From NCBI GenBank assembly GCA_041557595.1, contig JBFFGE010000063.1, positions 1 to 22,651 of the forward strand: DNA of 22,651 nucleotides. The letters run 5' to 3'. This document shows, piece by piece, positions 13,277-21,977 of the stretch. The DNA is from JAOTYV01 sp041557595 (lineage in GTDB: Bacteria; Pseudomonadota; Alphaproteobacteria; UBA8366). The translations under genes were made by a program, and so were the position numbers. How positions within the stretch are numbered: the stretch's first letter is position 1; each line of letters opens with the position of its first letter. The notes beneath the pieces were generated by a model, which did not search any database, was not told the origin of the DNA, and saw only the letters and a list, made by a program, of their open reading frames with translations.

Positions 13277-14353
13277 ATGAATAAAGCACCAAGTAATAAG
13301 ATCCTTCAGGGGGACTGCATCCGCCTGTTATCGGAATTACCGGAAAAATCGGTGGATATGATATTCGCCGACCCTCCCTATAACCTCCAACTCGATGGAG
13401 AATTACATCGACCCAACAACACGAGGGTCGACGGCGTGGAGGAGAGTTGGGACAAGTTCGGCGGATTCGCCGAATATGACGACTTCACCCGGCGCTGGCT
13501 CGGCGCGGCGCGGCGCCTGTTGAAAGACGACGCCACCATCTGGGTGATCGGCTCCTACCACAATATCTACCGGGTCGGGACGATCCTGCAGGATCTGGGC
13601 TACTGGACGCTGAACGACGTGGTTTGGGTCAAGACCAACCCGATGCCGAATTTTCGCGGCCGGCGCTTCACCAACGCGCATGAAACGTTGCTGTGGTGTT
13701 CGAAATCGAAATCGTCGCGCTACACCTTTAATTACGAAGCGATGAAGGCGTTGAACGAGGATCTGCAAATGCGCAGCGATTGGATGCTCCCGCTGTGCAC
13801 CGGACAGGAACGCCTCAAGGACGATGCGGGCAACAAGGCGCATCCGACGCAGAAGCCGGAAGCGCTGGTCTATCGCGCCATCATAGCGGCGACCAATCCC
13901 GGCGATCTGATCCTCGATCCGTTCTTCGGAACCGGCACGACCGGCGCGGTCGCCAAGAAACTGGGCCGACGCTATCTCGGCATCGAACGCGAAGGGACGT
14001 ACATCCGCGTCGCCGAGCGCCGGCTGGCGGCAATCCCCGAAGCCGGCGACCCGTCATTGCTTGAAACGCCGTCGAAACGCCGTCAGCCCCGGATCCCGTT
14101 CGGCTGGCTCGTGGAACGCGGTATGCTCGCGGCCGGGGATATGTTGATCAGTCCCTGCCAGCGCTGGACGGCAAAAGTGCGGGCGGACGGCACGATCATC
14201 TCCGCCGATCATCGGGGATCGATACATCAGGTCGGCGCGGCGGTGCAGAATGCGCCGAGCTGCAACGGCTGGACATTCTGGTGCATGAACGAAAAGGGAA
14301 AATCTATTCCCATCGATATGCTGCGCCAGCAGCTCCGCGCCGAGCTTCAGTAA
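13277..14353 (+). CDS. ccrM: Cell-cycle regulated DNA adenine methyltransferase CcrM (GANTC)
   Basis: This enzyme methylates the adenine of GANTC and, in alphaproteobacteria, links replication to transcription together with GcrA. The 358-residue product has the beta-class order: DPPYNL (32-37, catalytic) first, then the SAM-binding FFGTGTTGAVAKKLGRRYLGIE (from 216). HPTQKPEAL precedes the SAM motif. The C-terminal domain (about 270-355), with GWLVERGMLAAGD and the run SCNGWTFW, is specific to CcrM and separates it from ordinary restriction methyltransferases. No restriction gene is nearby, which fits a solitary regulator. The ATG has only a weak GGCGAAG upstream. mutY converges on it, with a 32-base gap and no clear terminator. 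Confidence 0.96.
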   Translation: MNKAPSNKILQGDCIRLLSELPEKSVDMIFADPPYNLQLDGELHRPNNTRVDGVEESWDKFGGFAEYDDFTRRWLGAARRLLKDDATIWVIGSYHNIYRVGTILQDLGYWTLNDVVWVKTNPMPNFRGRRFTNAHETLLWCSKSKSSRYTFNYEAMKALNEDLQMRSDWMLPLCTGQERLKDDAGNKAHPTQKPEALVYRAIIAATNPGDLILDPFFGTGTTGAVAKKLGRRYLGIEREGTYIRVAERRLAAIPEAGDPSLLETPSKRRQPRIPFGWLVERGMLAAGDMLISPCQRWTAKVRADGTIISADHRGSIHQVGAAVQNAPSCNGWTFWCMNEKGKSIPIDMLRQQLRAELQ

Positions 14354-14385
14354 AGCCACAGCAACCGGTTACGAATTCGGGCCGT

Positions 14386-15465
14386 TCAGCTATGCGCCAG
14401 CGCGTGGCGGATGATTTTTTTCATCACCGTCGGCAGGGCGTGATCGCCGAATGCGTCCGGCAGGCACCACACGCACCCCTCCGGTGCGGGCACATTCGAA
14501 ATGCCGGCCGCGACGGTCAGTTCCAGATGGAAATGCGTGAAGGTATGGCGCACCGTGCCGGGAAATTCGCGCCAGCCCCGCGCCGCACACGGCGTTTCGC
14601 GGCGCGCCCGATCAAGTGGTGGCGCCTCGCCTTCGCGCCATTCGGTGGAGGGCACCTCCATCATGCCGCCCAGCAATCCCTTGTCCAACCGGCGCCGGAG
14701 CAAAATCGCGCCGTCCTTCCGGATCAGCCAGAACGCCACGCCGCGACGCGTCGGCTTCGGCGCCTTAACCCGCTTTCGCGGCAGGGACTCCGCCATCGAC
14801 CGGCCCGCGCAGCCTTCCGCAACGGGGCAGAGCATGCATTTCGGCCGCCGCGGTACGCAAATGGTGGCGCCCAGGTCCATCACGGCCTGGGCGTAATCGC
14901 CCGGCCGGCGATCCGGGGTCAAGCGGTCCGCCAGCGCGTATAGCCGGGCCTTCGAATCGGGCAAGGGTTCCTCGACGCGGAACAGCCGGGACATGACCCG
15001 CTCCACATTGCCGTCGACCACGACCGCGCGCCGGTCGAACGCGATCGCGGCAATCGCCGCCGCCGTATACCGTCCGATGCCCGGCAACGCGCGCAGCGCC
15101 TCTTCGGTGTCGGGAAACCTGCCGCCATGCAGATCGACGATTTGGGCTGCGCATTTGTGCAGGTTGCGCGCCCGCGCGTAATAGCCGAGCCCCTGCCAGG
15201 CATGCAGCACGTCGTCGAGCGGCGCCGCCGCCAGATGCTCCACGGTCGGCCACCGTTCGACGAATTCGATGAAGTAGCGCCCGACGGTCGCGACCGTCGT
15301 CTGCTGCAGCATGATTTCGCTGAGCCATATATGGTACGGCTCGGCGCGCGCACCCGGCGCCGCACGCCACGGCATTTGCCGCCGGTGCCGGTCGTACCAT
15401 CCGAGCAGGCGGTGCGGAACGGATTCGAGCCAATCGGATTCGGTGTGGTCTATTCGGGCGGACAT
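14386..15465 (-). CDS. mutY: Adenine DNA glycosylase MutY
   Basis: MutY removes adenine mispaired with 8-oxoguanine and so prevents G:C to T:A changes. The 359-residue product contains the catalytic E50 (WLSEIMLQQTTV), the helix-hairpin-helix ALPGIGRYTAAAIAAIAF with D151 in VVVDGNVERV, and the Fe-S cysteines C203, C210, C213 and C219 in the classic 6-2-5 spacing. The C-terminal NUDIX-like domain (from about 235), including HTFTHFHL, reads 8-oxoG. The ATG at 15465 is chosen over a TTG six codons upstream. A TATAGT box (minus strand, 15473-15478) sits only seven bases before the ATG, so the transcript may be leaderless. It is divergent from the dciA-like gene. Confidence 0.96.
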   Translation of the reverse strand: MSARIDHTESDWLESVPHRLLGWYDRHRRQMPWRAAPGARAEPYHIWLSEIMLQQTTVATVGRYFIEFVERWPTVEHLAAAPLDDVLHAWQGLGYYARARNLHKCAAQIVDLHGGRFPDTEEALRALPGIGRYTAAAIAAIAFDRRAVVVDGNVERVMSRLFRVEEPLPDSKARLYALADRLTPDRRPGDYAQAVMDLGATICVPRRPKCMLCPVAEGCAGRSMAESLPRKRVKAPKPTRRGVAFWLIRKDGAILLRRRLDKGLLGGMMEVPSTEWREGEAPPLDRARRETPCAARGWREFPGTVRHTFTHFHLELTVAAGISNVPAPEGCVWCLPDAFGDHALPTVMKKIIRHALAHS

Positions 15466-15472
15466 GCGCGAT

Positions 15473-15478
15473 ACTATA
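15473..15478 (-). promoter_or_regulatory. Candidate -10 box of mutY
   Basis: TATAGT on the minus strand matches 5 of 6 consensus bases and lies seven bases from the mutY ATG. The -35 region is poor (CTGTTT at 17 bases). Transcription would begin at or next to the start codon. Confidence 0.35.
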
Positions 15479-15528
15479 GACAAGGCCGCTTCAGAAAACA
15501 GGCTCGATACAGGATCGAATTAGGGTCA

Positions 15529-16068
15529 ATGACAGTACCGACCGAGCCCCACGGGAAACGGGATCAAGATCGCCGGGATCGCTCCGGGCGCCTGCGGCCG
15601 GTGGCCGCCCTGCTGCCGAAGCTCACGAAAAAGGCGCTCGGCAAACACGGATTTTCGTCGGCCGGCCTGATCGAGCGCTGGGATTCGATCGTCGGCGCCG
15701 ACCTGGCGGGCCTGTGCCGCCCGGAAAAACTCTCCTTCCCGGTGGGCAAACGCGACGGCGGCACGTTGCGAGTCCGCGCCGATGGCGGCGCGGCGCTGGA
15801 GCTGCAGCACCTCGCCCCGCAAATCGTGGAGCGCATCAACGGCTTTCTCGGCTATCGCGCGGTCGCCCAGCTGAAGCTGGTGAACGGGCCGGTCGCCGCC
15901 CGACGGACCGCACCCGCCGCGCAACCCAATCCGCCAGGCCCCGAAACGATACGGCGAAAAGCCGCGCTCGAGCAGCAGCTAACGGGAATCGGCGACGACG
16001 GGTTGCGCGACAGCCTGCGCCGACTCGGCGCGGAAATTCTGAAAAACGACTCGAAGGGCAATTCCTGA
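15529..16068 (+). CDS. DUF721 / DciA-family protein
   Basis: This 179-residue protein has a DUF721 domain at about residues 25-118. Visible features are the helix around LPKLTKKALGKHGF, ERWDSIVGADLAGLCRPEKL and the strand-rich GGTLRVRADGGAALELQHLAPQIVERIN. DciA proteins load or activate the replicative helicase DnaB in bacteria without DnaC, so a role in replication initiation is inferred. The first 22 residues are charged, and the C-terminal part (from about 120) is Ala/Pro-rich and then charged. The ATG at 15529 has AGGG five bases upstream; the longer frame overlaps mutY antisense and is not real. It lies 63 bases from divergent mutY and leads toward dsbA and smc. Confidence 0.88.
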   Translation: MTVPTEPHGKRDQDRRDRSGRLRPVAALLPKLTKKALGKHGFSSAGLIERWDSIVGADLAGLCRPEKLSFPVGKRDGGTLRVRADGGAALELQHLAPQIVERINGFLGYRAVAQLKLVNGPVAARRTAPAAQPNPPGPETIRRKAALEQQLTGIGDDGLRDSLRRLGAEILKNDSKGNS

Positions 16069-16137
16069 AAGAAACCGGCGCGGCCATTGGCCTGGCGGTG
16101 GGCACGGCGACGTGATCCAACGTGCGCATCACAAGCC

Positions 16138-16167
16138 TTGAAGACGCCACATTTGCTTTCCTATACT
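16138..16167 (+). promoter_or_regulatory. Candidate sigma70 promoter of the dsbA-like gene
   Basis: TTGAAG (16138-16143) and TATACT (16162-16167) are separated by 18 bases, matching 4 and 5 of 6 consensus bases. It lies 30 bases before the GTG start and may also serve smc, which has no good promoter of its own in the 55-base gap before it. Confidence 0.5.
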
Positions 16168-16197
16168 CGATTTTCGCAATCTGCCGAGGAGTGACGG

Positions 16198-16815
16198 GTG
16201 AATCGATACGCATATGTACTTGCAATTGTTGCAATGTTCTTTTCCGCCTGCTCCGAAGCGGAGCCGCTGGCTACGAAACAGGCCCTGCAGGATCGGATCC
16301 TTGGCAAGGCCGATGCGCCGGTGACGATTATCGAATATTCGTCACTTGGCTGTCCCCATTGCGCCAAATTTCATACCGAAACGCTGCCGGACCTCAAAAA
16401 AAATTACATCGACACGGGAAAGGTGAAACTGATTTACCGCGACTTTCCCATCGGCAATCCGGCGTATGCGGCGGCCATGATGGCGCGGTGTGCGAATCCG
16501 CAACGGTATTTCCAATTCGTCGATGTCCTGTTCACCAATCAGGATACCTGGACGCGCAGCCAGGATCCGGGCAAGGCGTTGGCGCGGATCGGCAAACTCG
16601 GCGGCATGAGCCAGGAAGACTTCGACAAATGCATGAAGAACGAAGACCTGTTCAAGGGGCTTCGTAAAGTCCAGCTTGATGCAACCGAGAAACATGATGT
16701 AAACGCCACCCCAAGCTTTATTATCCGGCGAGCGGATAATTCCCTGGTGGAGAAGATTTCGGGTGCTCAGCCCTACGCCACGTTCGAAAAGGCCATCAAG
16801 AAGGCCATGCCCTGA
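16198..16815 (+). CDS. DsbA-family thioredoxin-fold protein
   Basis: This is a 205-residue exported thiol-disulfide oxidoreductase. The N-terminal hydrophobic stretch leads to C18 in FFSAC, a possible but atypical lipobox. The thioredoxin fold follows, with the active-site CPHC (C52, C55) after IIEYSSLG and the cis-proline loop ATPSF (T171-P172). The length and the ALQDRILGKADAPVTIIEYSS start fit the Thioredoxin_4 type rather than enteric DsbA. It probably introduces or shuffles disulfides in envelope proteins; the substrate is unknown. GAGGAG (16186-16191) six bases upstream supports the GTG start. Its place between dciA and smc is a conserved neighbourhood, as I recall, and does not imply a DNA function. 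Confidence 0.92.
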   Translation: MNRYAYVLAIVAMFFSACSEAEPLATKQALQDRILGKADAPVTIIEYSSLGCPHCAKFHTETLPDLKKNYIDTGKVKLIYRDFPIGNPAYAAAMMARCANPQRYFQFVDVLFTNQDTWTRSQDPGKALARIGKLGGMSQEDFDKCMKNEDLFKGLRKVQLDATEKHDVNATPSFIIRRADNSLVEKISGAQPYATFEKAIKKAMP

Positions 16816-16870
16816 AAGCAAGACGGTTCGCGCCTGCGCGCCGCGCTCGCAGGTCATCGGCGGCTAAATC

Positions 16871-19800
16871 GTGCATTTCACTAAACTTCGTGTAAGCGGC
16901 TTCAAGTCCTTCGTCGACCCCGCGGAAGTGCCGATCGAACCGGGCATGACCGGCGTCGTGGGCCCGAACGGCTGCGGCAAGTCGAACGTGGTGGAAGCGT
17001 TGCGCTGGGTCATGGGCGAGACGTCGGCCAAGCAGATGCGCGGAGGCGAGATGGATGACGTCATCTTCGGCGGCACCGCGAGCCGGCCGGCGCGCAACAT
17101 CGCCGAAGTCATCCTGCATCTCGACAATTCCGACCGGACCGCGCCGGCGCAATTCAACGACACCGAAGAACTTGAAATTTCACGGCGCATCGAGCGCGGA
17201 TCCGGCTCGACCTACCGTATCAACGGACGCGAGGTCCGTGCCCGCGACGTCCAGTTGCTGTTCGCCGACCTGGCGACCGGCGCCCACTCCACCGCGATGG
17301 TGAGCCAGGGGCGGGTGGGCGCGCTGATCGGCGCCAAGCCGACGGAGCGGCGCGGTCTCCTTGAGGAAGCGGCGGGGATCAAGGGCCTGCATTCGCGCCG
17401 CCACGAGGCCGAACTCCGCCTGCGCGCCGCCGAGACCAATCTGGAACGGCTGGAAGAAGTGATCGGCGCCCTGCAAGGGCAATATCAGGGGCTGCAGCGC
17501 CAGGCGCGGCAGGCGACCCGCTACCGCAATATTTCGGACCAGCTGCGCCAACTCGACGCGATCCTGCTGCATCAGCAATGGCGTGCCGCGACCAACGCGC
17601 GCGAAGAGGCGGTGGAGCTTCTGAAACAGGCCGACTCGGAGGTCGCGGCCCATACCGGCGCGGCAAGCACCGCCGCCACCCGGCAGGGTGAGCTGGCGGC
17701 GTCCCTGCCGGACTTGCGCGAGCGCGAGGCCGCGGCCGCGGCGGAACTGCAACGGCTCACTCTCGCCCGGCGCGAACTCGATTCCGAGGAAGGCCGCGTC
17801 CAGGAAAGCATCGACGAAACCGAGCGTGAACTGGATCAAATCGCCGCCGACACCGAACGCGAAGCGGCACTCGACGCCGACGCCAAGGAAGCGCTGAGCC
17901 GTCTGGCCGCCGAAAAATCCGCGATCGAGGCCGAGCGGCAAGATGAAGAGGCGACACGGCAGGAGGCGACCGAAGCCTTCGAACAGGCGCGTGGCGAACT
18001 GACCGAGCGCGAGAATGCGCTGACCGCGCTGACCGAACGGGTCGCCATGGCGGAAGCCCGTCGCGCCGCCCTGATGCGCCAGCAGGATGAAGTGCAGCAG
18101 CGGCTCGTACGACTGCGCGGCCGGAGCGATGAAATCGGCGTCGAGCGCGAAAAAATAACCGTCGAATTGCAGCAGCATGCGGCCCTGCAGATCGCCGAAA
18201 AGGACGTGCAAGATGCCGAGGCGGCGGTCGAGTCCGCCCGCAAGGATCTGGACGCGGCGGACGAGGCACGCACCGCGGCGACACAGGCCGAGCAGGCCGG
18301 CCGGGCGGCCGCGCAAACCGCCGAGTCGGCCCAGGCCAAACTGACCGCCGAGATTTCCGCGATCGAAGCGGTTCTCGAGACCGGATCGGTAGACCTCTTT
18401 CCGCCCCTGATGGACGCGCTCGAGGTTCAGCCCGGATACGAAAAAGCGCTCGCCGCGGCGATCGGCGAAGATCTGACCGCTCCGATCGATACCGCCGCAG
18501 AAGTTCATTGGGCACATTTGTCGCCCCTGACCGCCGCTCCCGCGTTGCCGGATGGCGCGGCGCCCCTGTCGCAATTCGTCAAGGCGCCGCCGGTGATGTC
18601 TCGTCGGCTGGCCGCAACCGGCGTTATCGAAGAAACATCCCTCTCCCCCGATCAGCGCGACAGCTTGGCGCCCGGCCAACGGCTGGTGACCAAGGATGGC
18701 GCGCTGTGGCGGTGGGACGGCTTCACGATTCGGCCCGGCGCGCCCACCGCAGCGGCCAAACGGCTGCAACAGCGCAACCGTCTGGCCGAGCTTCGCGAAC
18801 ACTTGAAATCGGCGGCTACCGAGGTCGTGGCCGCACAGGAACATACGGAAACCCTGAAAGCCGCCGTCGCGCGCGCGACGGAATCGGAATGGGCGGCCCG
18901 AACGGCGCTCGAGTCGAGCTACGGAAAACTCAACACCGTGCGCGAGAAGCTGGCGGAGTCGTCCAGCAAGATCGCCAACTCGCAGTCCCGGGCCGCGGCC
19001 CTGTCCGACAGCGCCGCGGAAATCCTGACCGATGTCTCGGAAGCCGAAGCGGCGCTTGCCGCGATCGAGTCGGACCTCGCGGCGATGGAGGATACGGACA
19101 CTGTCCGGGCGGAAATCGAAGCGCTGCGCGCCGCCGTAACGGAATGGCGATCGACCGTTGCGGACCGGCAAAGCGCCTACAATCAGTTGCATCAGCAGGC
19201 GGCCGAACGCGACCGGCGCGTGGCCGCCATCGGCCAGGAGAGCCAGTCCTGGCACGACCGCGCGAAGGGCGCCGAAGCCCGGATCGAGAGCCTCACCGAA
19301 CGGCGGACCCGCGCGGCCGAACGGCAAACCCGCCTGACGGAACGCCCGGAACAAATTCAGGAACAACGAAGTCGCCTGCTCGATGCCATTTCCACCGCCG
19401 AGACCGGACGGCAATCGGCGGCGGATGCATTGGCGGTCGCGGAAACCGCATTGGCCGAAGCCGACAAGGCGCTGCGCAACGCCAACGCGGTGCTGGCGGA
19501 GGCCCGCGAGTCGCGCATCCGCTGCGAGGCGCGAGTCGAACAGGCGGAAGCGGAATGCAACAACGTCGCGAGCAAGATCGCCGAAAAACTAAATTGCAAA
19601 CCGGACGAAGCGCTGAAGTCCGCGAGCATCGAGTCGGAAGACGGGCTGCCCGAACCGAACGAAGTGGAAGACAAGATCGAGCGTTTGATCCGGCAACGGG
19701 ATTCGATGGGGCCGGTCAATTTGCGCGCGGAGACCGAACTCGCCGAACTCGAAGAACAGATCAATTCCATGCGGACCGAACGGGAAGACCTGCTGGCGGC

Positions 19801-20332
19801 GATCGCCCGCCTCAGGCGCGGCATTTCGTCGCTCAACCGCGAGGGACGGGAGCGGCTGCTGGCCGCCTTCGAGACGGTGAACAGCCACTTCGAGGAATTG
19901 TTCGAACGCCTGTTCGGCGGCGGCAAGGCCTATCTCACGCTGACCGAGGCCGACGATCCCCTGGAAGCCGGGCTCGAGATTATGGCCAGCCCGCCGGGCA
20001 AGAAGACCCAGATCATGTCGCTGCTGTCGGGCGGCGAGCAGGCGCTGACGGCGATCGCCCTGTTATTCGCGGTATTCCTGACCAATCCCGCGCCGATCTG
20101 CGTGCTCGACGAGGTCGACGCCCCGCTCGACGACGCCAATGTCGACAGGTTCTGCACCCTGCTGGACGAAATCGCCCATTCCGGCATCACGCGGTTTCTC
20201 TGCGTCACCCATCACCGCATGACGATGGCGCGCATGGATCGCCTGTTCGGCGTCACCATGGGCGAGCGCGGCGTGAGTCAGTTGGTGTCCGTCGATCTAC
20301 GGCGCGCCCAGGAGCTCCGCGACTCCGCCTAG
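16871..20332 (+). CDS. smc: Chromosome segregation ATPase SMC
   Basis: This is the core of bacterial condensin, which with ScpA and ScpB extrudes DNA loops and helps separate replicated chromosomes. The 1153 residues are in standard order. The N-terminal head has Walker A GPNGCGKS (31-38). A long coiled coil (about 170-500, rich in Glu, Arg and Ala) leads to the hinge (about 505-650), a second coiled coil runs to about 960, and the C-terminal head has the signature LSGGEQ (1052-1057) and Walker B CVLDEVDAP with D1080 and E1081. The start is GTG at 16871, directly before HFTKLRVSGFKSFVDP, and has only a weak ribosome site. scpA and scpB are not in the window. The gene is intact. Confidence 0.97.
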   Translation: MHFTKLRVSGFKSFVDPAEVPIEPGMTGVVGPNGCGKSNVVEALRWVMGETSAKQMRGGEMDDVIFGGTASRPARNIAEVILHLDNSDRTAPAQFNDTEELEISRRIERGSGSTYRINGREVRARDVQLLFADLATGAHSTAMVSQGRVGALIGAKPTERRGLLEEAAGIKGLHSRRHEAELRLRAAETNLERLEEVIGALQGQYQGLQRQARQATRYRNISDQLRQLDAILLHQQWRAATNAREEAVELLKQADSEVAAHTGAASTAATRQGELAASLPDLREREAAAAAELQRLTLARRELDSEEGRVQESIDETERELDQIAADTEREAALDADAKEALSRLAAEKSAIEAERQDEEATRQEATEAFEQARGELTERENALTALTERVAMAEARRAALMRQQDEVQQRLVRLRGRSDEIGVEREKITVELQQHAALQIAEKDVQDAEAAVESARKDLDAADEARTAATQAEQAGRAAAQTAESAQAKLTAEISAIEAVLETGSVDLFPPLMDALEVQPGYEKALAAAIGEDLTAPIDTAAEVHWAHLSPLTAAPALPDGAAPLSQFVKAPPVMSRRLAATGVIEETSLSPDQRDSLAPGQRLVTKDGALWRWDGFTIRPGAPTAAAKRLQQRNRLAELREHLKSAATEVVAAQEHTETLKAAVARATESEWAARTALESSYGKLNTVREKLAESSSKIANSQSRAAALSDSAAEILTDVSEAEAALAAIESDLAAMEDTDTVRAEIEALRAAVTEWRSTVADRQSAYNQLHQQAAERDRRVAAIGQESQSWHDRAKGAEARIESLTERRTRAAERQTRLTERPEQIQEQRSRLLDAISTAETGRQSAADALAVAETALAEADKALRNANAVLAEARESRIRCEARVEQAEAECNNVASKIAEKLNCKPDEALKSASIESEDGLPEPNEVEDKIERLIRQRDSMGPVNLRAETELAELEEQINSMRTEREDLLAAIARLRRGISSLNREGRERLLAAFETVNSHFEELFERLFGGGKAYLTLTEADDPLEAGLEIMASPPGKKTQIMSLLSGGEQALTAIALLFAVFLTNPAPICVLDEVDAPLDDANVDRFCTLLDEIAHSGITRFLCVTHHRMTMARMDRLFGVTMGERGVSQLVSVDLRRAQELRDSA

Positions 20333-20406
20333 GGCGTTGCGCGCGCATCGACAAAAAACCACGTAAATCCCGGCATTTTCGTCGTTTCGCGGCGCACCAT
20401 TCCGCC

Positions 20407-20435
20407 TTGACAGGCACAACACCGCTCACTATCGT
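20407..20435 (+). promoter_or_regulatory. Candidate sigma70 promoter of the F0 ATP synthase operon
   Basis: A perfect TTGACA (20407-20412) is followed after 17 bases by TATCGT (20430-20435, 4 of 6). It lies in the 183-base gap after smc and would start transcription near 20442, about 75 bases before atpI. Confidence 0.6.
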
Positions 20436-20515
20436 GCGCGCGATTTCGGGCGCGAGGATTGTCGATCTTCCAGGCAGTCTTTTGCATCTCGGACGCCACA
20501 CGCATGGCCGGGGTT

Positions 20516-20899
20516 ATGAACGACCGTAAACCACCGCCATCTCTGGACGACCTCGATGCGAAGCTTCGGAATGCGAAGGCGCGACGCGAGAGTCCGCAGG
20601 AGATGCCCGATCCGGCATCTATTGGAGCGGGCCTCGGATTCGCGTTGCGGGTGGGGATTGAACTGGTCGCCGCGTTGGCGATCGGAGTCGGCATCGGGTG
20701 GTTGCTCGACTACTGGTTGGAGACCTCTCCGTTGATGCTTGTCGTGTTTTTCTTCCTGGGAAGCGCGGCCGGGTTTTTGAATGTCTACCGCGCGGTAAGC
20801 GGATATGGCTACGCCGCCGGGTACAGTTTAGGCGAGGACGAACGGCCTTCGTCATCGCAAGAAGAGCCGCCTTCGCAAGACGGCAAGGGGAGCGGGTAA
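20516..20899 (+). CDS. atpI: ATP synthase protein I (AtpI)
   Basis: This small membrane protein assists assembly of the c ring and is not a structural subunit. The 127-residue product has a charged N-terminal helix (DDLDAKLRNAKARR), two membrane segments (about 40-64 and 72-92) with GxGxG-like GVGIGWLLDYW, and a hydrophilic tail. It heads the F0 operon as in other alphaproteobacteria. The start is uncertain: ATG 20516 gives the usual N-terminus, ATG 20504 is four codons earlier, and neither has a well-placed ribosome site. atpB begins nine bases after the stop. Confidence 0.9.
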   Translation: MNDRKPPPSLDDLDAKLRNAKARRESPQEMPDPASIGAGLGFALRVGIELVAALAIGVGIGWLLDYWLETSPLMLVVFFFLGSAAGFLNVYRAVSGYGYAAGYSLGEDERPSSSQEEPPSQDGKGSG

Positions 20900-20908
20900 G
20901 GGCATACG

Positions 20909-21649
20909 ATGGCAGAGGCAGGCAGCGGCCACAGTCCGCTCGAACAATTCCAGATCAAGGAAATCATCCCGCTGAAACTCGGCGGCGTCGACGTCTCGTT
21001 CACCAATTCCGCGTTGGCGATGACGGTGGCGGTGGTGCTGGTTTCCTGTTTCCTCATATTCAGCATGCGGCGCGGCGCGCTGGTGCCCGGTCGGTGGCAG
21101 GTTTTGGCGGAACTCAGCTACGAATTCATCGCCAATATGATTCGCGACAATGTCGGCCAGGAAGGTCGGCGCTATTTCCCCTTCATTTTCGCGCTGTTCA
21201 TGTTCATCTTTGCCGGCAACCTCATCGGCATGATTCCCTACAGCTTCACCTATACCAGCCATTTGGCCGTTACCTTCGGCATGGCGGCGGTGGTGTTCAT
21301 CGGCGTGACGATCATCGGCATCGTGAAGCACGGCGTTAAGTTCTTCGGCTTCTTCCTGCCGCATGGCGTCCCCTGGTTTCTGGCCTGGCTGATCATCCCG
21401 ATCGAGATTCTCTCCTATCTCTCGCGACCGGTCAGCCTGTCCTTGCGCCTGTTCGCCAACATGACCGCAGGGCACACCATGATGAAGGTATTTGCCGGGT
21501 TCATCTTCGTCCTTGGCGCGGCCGGACTCGCGCCGCTGGTCATGGTCGTCGCGCTCACCGGACTGGAAATCATCATCGCCTTCCTGCAAGCCTATGTGTT
21601 TGCGATCCTCACTTGCGTCTACCTGAACGACGCAATTCACCTGCACTAG
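20909..21649 (+). CDS. atpB: ATP synthase F0 subunit a
   Basis: This membrane subunit forms the two proton half-channels next to the c ring. The 246 residues include five or six hydrophobic segments. The essential arginine is R180, in SLSLRLFANMTAGH, and the last helix TGLEIIIAFLQAYVFAIL carries the usual Glu and Gln. The N-terminus SPLEQFQIKEIIPLKL is typical of alphaproteobacteria. AAGGG lies just before the ATG. A 68-base gap separates it from atpE. Confidence 0.97.
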   Translation: MAEAGSGHSPLEQFQIKEIIPLKLGGVDVSFTNSALAMTVAVVLVSCFLIFSMRRGALVPGRWQVLAELSYEFIANMIRDNVGQEGRRYFPFIFALFMFIFAGNLIGMIPYSFTYTSHLAVTFGMAAVVFIGVTIIGIVKHGVKFFGFFLPHGVPWFLAWLIIPIEILSYLSRPVSLSLRLFANMTAGHTMMKVFAGFIFVLGAAGLAPLVMVVALTGLEIIIAFLQAYVFAILTCVYLNDAIHLH

Positions 21650-21717
21650 GCCACAGATCGACTACCATCTAGCCAATTCAAATCTCGCGTTACGAACACT
21701 CTGGAAAGGACAAAACT

Positions 21718-21942
21718 ATGGAAGTTGCAGCCGCAAAATTGATCGGCGCAGGCTTGGCCGTTATCGGCCTCGGCGGTGTCGGCGCCGGTATCGGCAACAT
21801 TTTCTCGTCGATGATTGCCTCCGGTGCGCGCAATCCCGCCGCCATCCCGCGCGTACAGCTCTTCATGTGGATCGGCTTCGCGCTGGTCGAAGCGGTCGCG
21901 CTTTATGCGCTGCTGATCTCGTTCCTGATCTTGTTCGGCTAA
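21718..21942 (+). CDS. atpE: ATP synthase F0 subunit c
   Basis: This is the proteolipid that forms the rotating ring. The 74-residue hairpin has helix 1 with the glycine-rich GLGGVGAGIGN (18-28), the polar loop ARNPAAIPR (37-45) and helix 2 with the proton-binding E58 in ALVEAVALY. The residues around E58 do not show the Na+-binding set, so proton coupling is expected. A strong GGAAAGGA stands eight or so bases before the ATG, in keeping with the high copy number of this subunit. Confidence 0.98.
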   Translation: MEVAAAKLIGAGLAVIGLGGVGAGIGNIFSSMIASGARNPAAIPRVQLFMWIGFALVEAVALYALLISFLILFG

Positions 21943-21977
21943 GCAAGAAAACGCCGAACCGGCACAGGGGGCCAACA

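Noticed and set aside
15466..15483. TTG start of mutY at 15483
   Set aside because: It would lie across the -10 box and add six residues with no family support; the ATG at 15465 gives the usual start.
17180..19414. 744-codon open frame antisense to smc, and a 673-codon frame in another phase at 18508-20529
   Set aside because: Both are shadows of the long coiled-coil coding sequence, with arginine/glycine-rich translations and no family features.
21718..21942. Sodium-type c ring
   Set aside because: The residues flanking E58 and in helix 1 do not show the Gln/Ser Na+ ligand set.
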